Below are positions 62,258 to 64,000 of a stretch of 64,000 nucleotides of DNA, piece by piece; position 1 is the stretch's first letter, and every line of letters starts with the position of its first letter. This DNA is from Gluconacetobacter tumulicola (GTDB lineage Bacteria > Pseudomonadota > Alphaproteobacteria > Acetobacterales > Acetobacteraceae). The DNA is taken from the NCBI RefSeq assembly GCF_014174215.1, contig NZ_JABEQL010000017.1, positions 1 to 64,000 of the forward strand, written 5' to 3'. Below the pieces are notes generated by a model. It was not told the origin of the DNA. It searched no databases and saw only the letters and a program-made list of their open reading frames with translations. Both the position numbers and the translations under genes were made by a program.

Positions 62258-64000
62258 ATGAATCCCATTCCCTTCAGAGTTTCTCTGCTTCTGTGCGCTG
62301 TCTCGATCGTGCCCTTTTCCGCCTCCGCCGCTACCCGCCCGAAGGCGCAGCCGGCCGCGCAGCCCGCCCGCAAGGCACCCGTTCCCCGTACCGAGTCCGT
62401 ATCGGTCGTCGCCACGCTGCGGCAGGCGGCAGGATCGGGCCAGATGGTGCGCACCCGTGCCGAAGCTTCGGTCAGCACCGTGGACCGCTCCTATATTACC
62501 AGGCAGGTCGCCAGCGCCGGCGCCCTGAACCTGGTCCAGAACATGCCCGGCGCCAATGTCGCGACTTCCGATGCCTTCGGCATGAGCAACCAGGTCACCA
62601 TGACCCTGCGCGGCCTCAACCAGCAGGAAATCGGCTTCATGGTCGACGGCACGCCGCAGAACGACCCCAATAACGGCACCATCTACCCCTCGCAGCTCAT
62701 CGATTCCGAGAATCTGCAGAGCGCCTCGATCACCCAGGGCTCATCGCCGATCGACACCCCCAGCTATGTCGATCTCGGCGGACAGGTCAGCTTCAGGACC
62801 ATCGACCCGTCACACACATTCGGCGGCTACGCGTCCGCCATGTTCGGCACATGGGATTCCAAGAAACAGTTCATCCGCGTCAACACCGGCGATATCGGCA
62901 ATACCGGCATCCGGGGCTGGGTGTCCTTCTCCAATTTCTACGACCAGCATTTCACCGGCCCGGGCACCGACCGGCGCCTGCATATCGACGCGAAATTCGT
63001 CAAGGAATGGGGCCACGGCAACCGCGTGGCAGCCGTCTTCACCTGGGCGGACCAAACGATCTCGAATTACTACGAACCCACCCTGGCCCAGTGGAACGCC
63101 AACGGGCGCTCCAACTATTACAGCCCCACCTACACGCCGGGCGGATCACCCGCCGCCAACGCCGCTTATTGGCGCATGTACCAGAACCCGTGGGAAGATT
63201 TCAATATCGGCCTCCCCTCCACCTTCCGCCTGACGAAGCACATCACGGCCGATGTCGAGCCCTATTTCTTCCACGGCTCCGGCGGCGGCCTCAGCGGCAC
63301 CACCCTGCCGACGGGCGGCTATTACTGGGGCAACCAGTTCGAGGCCCCCGGCTCCGCCCTCCCCGGCGCCAGCGGCGGCCAGGCACCCGCCGTCCAGCGT
63401 TACCTCAATTCGCCCTATCGCACCGGCTTCGTCGACAAGCTCAACTGGACCGAGGGCAAGAACACCCTCACCCTGGGTAGCTGGTACGAGTACGACGATT
63501 TCTCCAACTGGATCGACTACACCCCCGTCACGGCCGGCGGCGCGCCGCAGGGCCCCCGCGGCACCGATCCCACGGTCATGATGGCCGATGGCCGCCCGCT
63601 GCGCTCGGGCGACTACAACCTCATGACCCAGGTCAACGGCATCTTCCTCAACGACCGTCTCAGCCTGCTACACGACCGCCTGCAGATCACCGGCGGCATC
63701 AAGGCCGTGATGGTCGACCGCGCCGGCACCAACCACATCCCCGGCACCGAATACCGCACGCACGACAACAGCTTCCAGCCGCTGCCGCGCCTGATGGTCC
63801 GCTACGATATCAATCACGAGCATCAGCTCTTCTTCAACGTCACCACCGGCTTCCGCGCCCCGCTGGGCACCAGCTTCTTCGGCAGCACCAGCCCCGCCAC
63901 CGGCCAGGTCACGTCACTGGGCGCCGGCCAGCAGAAAGACGAATATTCCATCGCCGAGGAAGTCGGCTACCGCTACCAGGGCCGCCAGGTCCTCGGCAGC
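62258..64000 (+). CDS. TonB-dependent outer-membrane receptor, partial at right edge
   Basis: 581 codons are visible, open to the right edge. The ATG at 62258, preceded by AAAAAAGG, begins a signal peptide (PFRVSLLLCAVSIVPFSASAA). The plug has MTLRGLNQQEIGFMVDGTPQNDPNNG and the SASITQGSSPIDTPSYVDLGG gate region. The plug differs from the one at 3297 but shares its layout. A TonB-box-like stretch is near residues 48-55. The substrate is unknown. It is next to the terminase small-subunit gene, so the phage block ends at ordinary chromosome. Confidence 0.85.
   Translation, partial: MNPIPFRVSLLLCAVSIVPFSASAATRPKAQPAAQPARKAPVPRTESVSVVATLRQAAGSGQMVRTRAEASVSTVDRSYITRQVASAGALNLVQNMPGANVATSDAFGMSNQVTMTLRGLNQQEIGFMVDGTPQNDPNNGTIYPSQLIDSENLQSASITQGSSPIDTPSYVDLGGQVSFRTIDPSHTFGGYASAMFGTWDSKKQFIRVNTGDIGNTGIRGWVSFSNFYDQHFTGPGTDRRLHIDAKFVKEWGHGNRVAAVFTWADQTISNYYEPTLAQWNANGRSNYYSPTYTPGGSPAANAAYWRMYQNPWEDFNIGLPSTFRLTKHITADVEPYFFHGSGGGLSGTTLPTGGYYWGNQFEAPGSALPGASGGQAPAVQRYLNSPYRTGFVDKLNWTEGKNTLTLGSWYEYDDFSNWIDYTPVTAGGAPQGPRGTDPTVMMADGRPLRSGDYNLMTQVNGIFLNDRLSLLHDRLQITGGIKAVMVDRAGTNHIPGTEYRTHDNSFQPLPRLMVRYDINHEHQLFFNVTTGFRAPLGTSFFGSTSPATGQVTSLGAGQQKDEYSIAEEVGYRYQGRQVLGS

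Overview
The window is high-GC DNA of alphaproteobacterial, acetic-acid-bacterium (Acetobacteraceae) type. I infer this from four TonB-dependent receptors, the gene families present, a levanase-type remnant and the repeat types. No rRNA, tRNA or CRISPR array was recognised and the species cannot be named from the sequence. The layout alternates ordinary chromosomal genes with two blocks of phage virion genes.

Region 1 (1-17.2 kb) is chromosomal. It holds an AaeAXB-type efflux operon with a MarR regulator, a TonB receptor paired with a GlpQ-type phosphodiesterase, a small unknown gene, an AI-2E-type exporter, a UPF0060 protein, a broken flavin amine oxidase, a second TonB receptor, a LysE/RhtB exporter, an SDR/LysR divergent pair and a fatty-acid desaturase.

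Region 2 (17.5-22.7 kb, all minus strand) is the late end of a podovirus-like gene set: a small virion protein, GNAT, an internal/ejection-type protein, tail collar, coiled-coil membrane protein, lysozyme-like protein and two unknowns.

Region 3 (22.8-44.5 kb) is chromosomal. Its first part is a peptidoglycan-salvage island: nagB, a GntR regulator, murQ, a sodium:solute symporter, a NamZ-type exo-muramidase, a MurK-like sugar kinase, two serine beta-lactamase-fold hydrolases, a D-amino-acid dehydrogenase and a TonB receptor. Together they would free MurNAc and D-amino acids from wall fragments, import the sugar and convert it towards fructose-6-P; NagA and NagZ are not in the window. Next comes a Zur-box-controlled zinc module (two DUF1826-type proteins and a COG0523 GTPase), then a GNAT/isochorismatase pair, rhodanese/DUF1272/FtrA, a GH32 remnant, a methyltransferase and a nitroreductase.

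Region 4 (44.6-61.9 kb, all minus strand) is the early and middle part of a podovirus-like virion gene set: small and large terminase, portal, a GroES-like co-chaperonin, scaffold-like protein, head protein, major capsid, P22 gp4-like (internally duplicated) and gp10-like tail factors, and tail-tip proteins. Region 4 followed by region 2 would give one complete morphogenesis and lysis cassette. In the window the two halves are 22 kb apart, and no integrase, repressor or replication gene is seen. Three host-type repeat families lie between their genes, so the cassette looks old and possibly domesticated. A fourth TonB receptor runs off the right edge.
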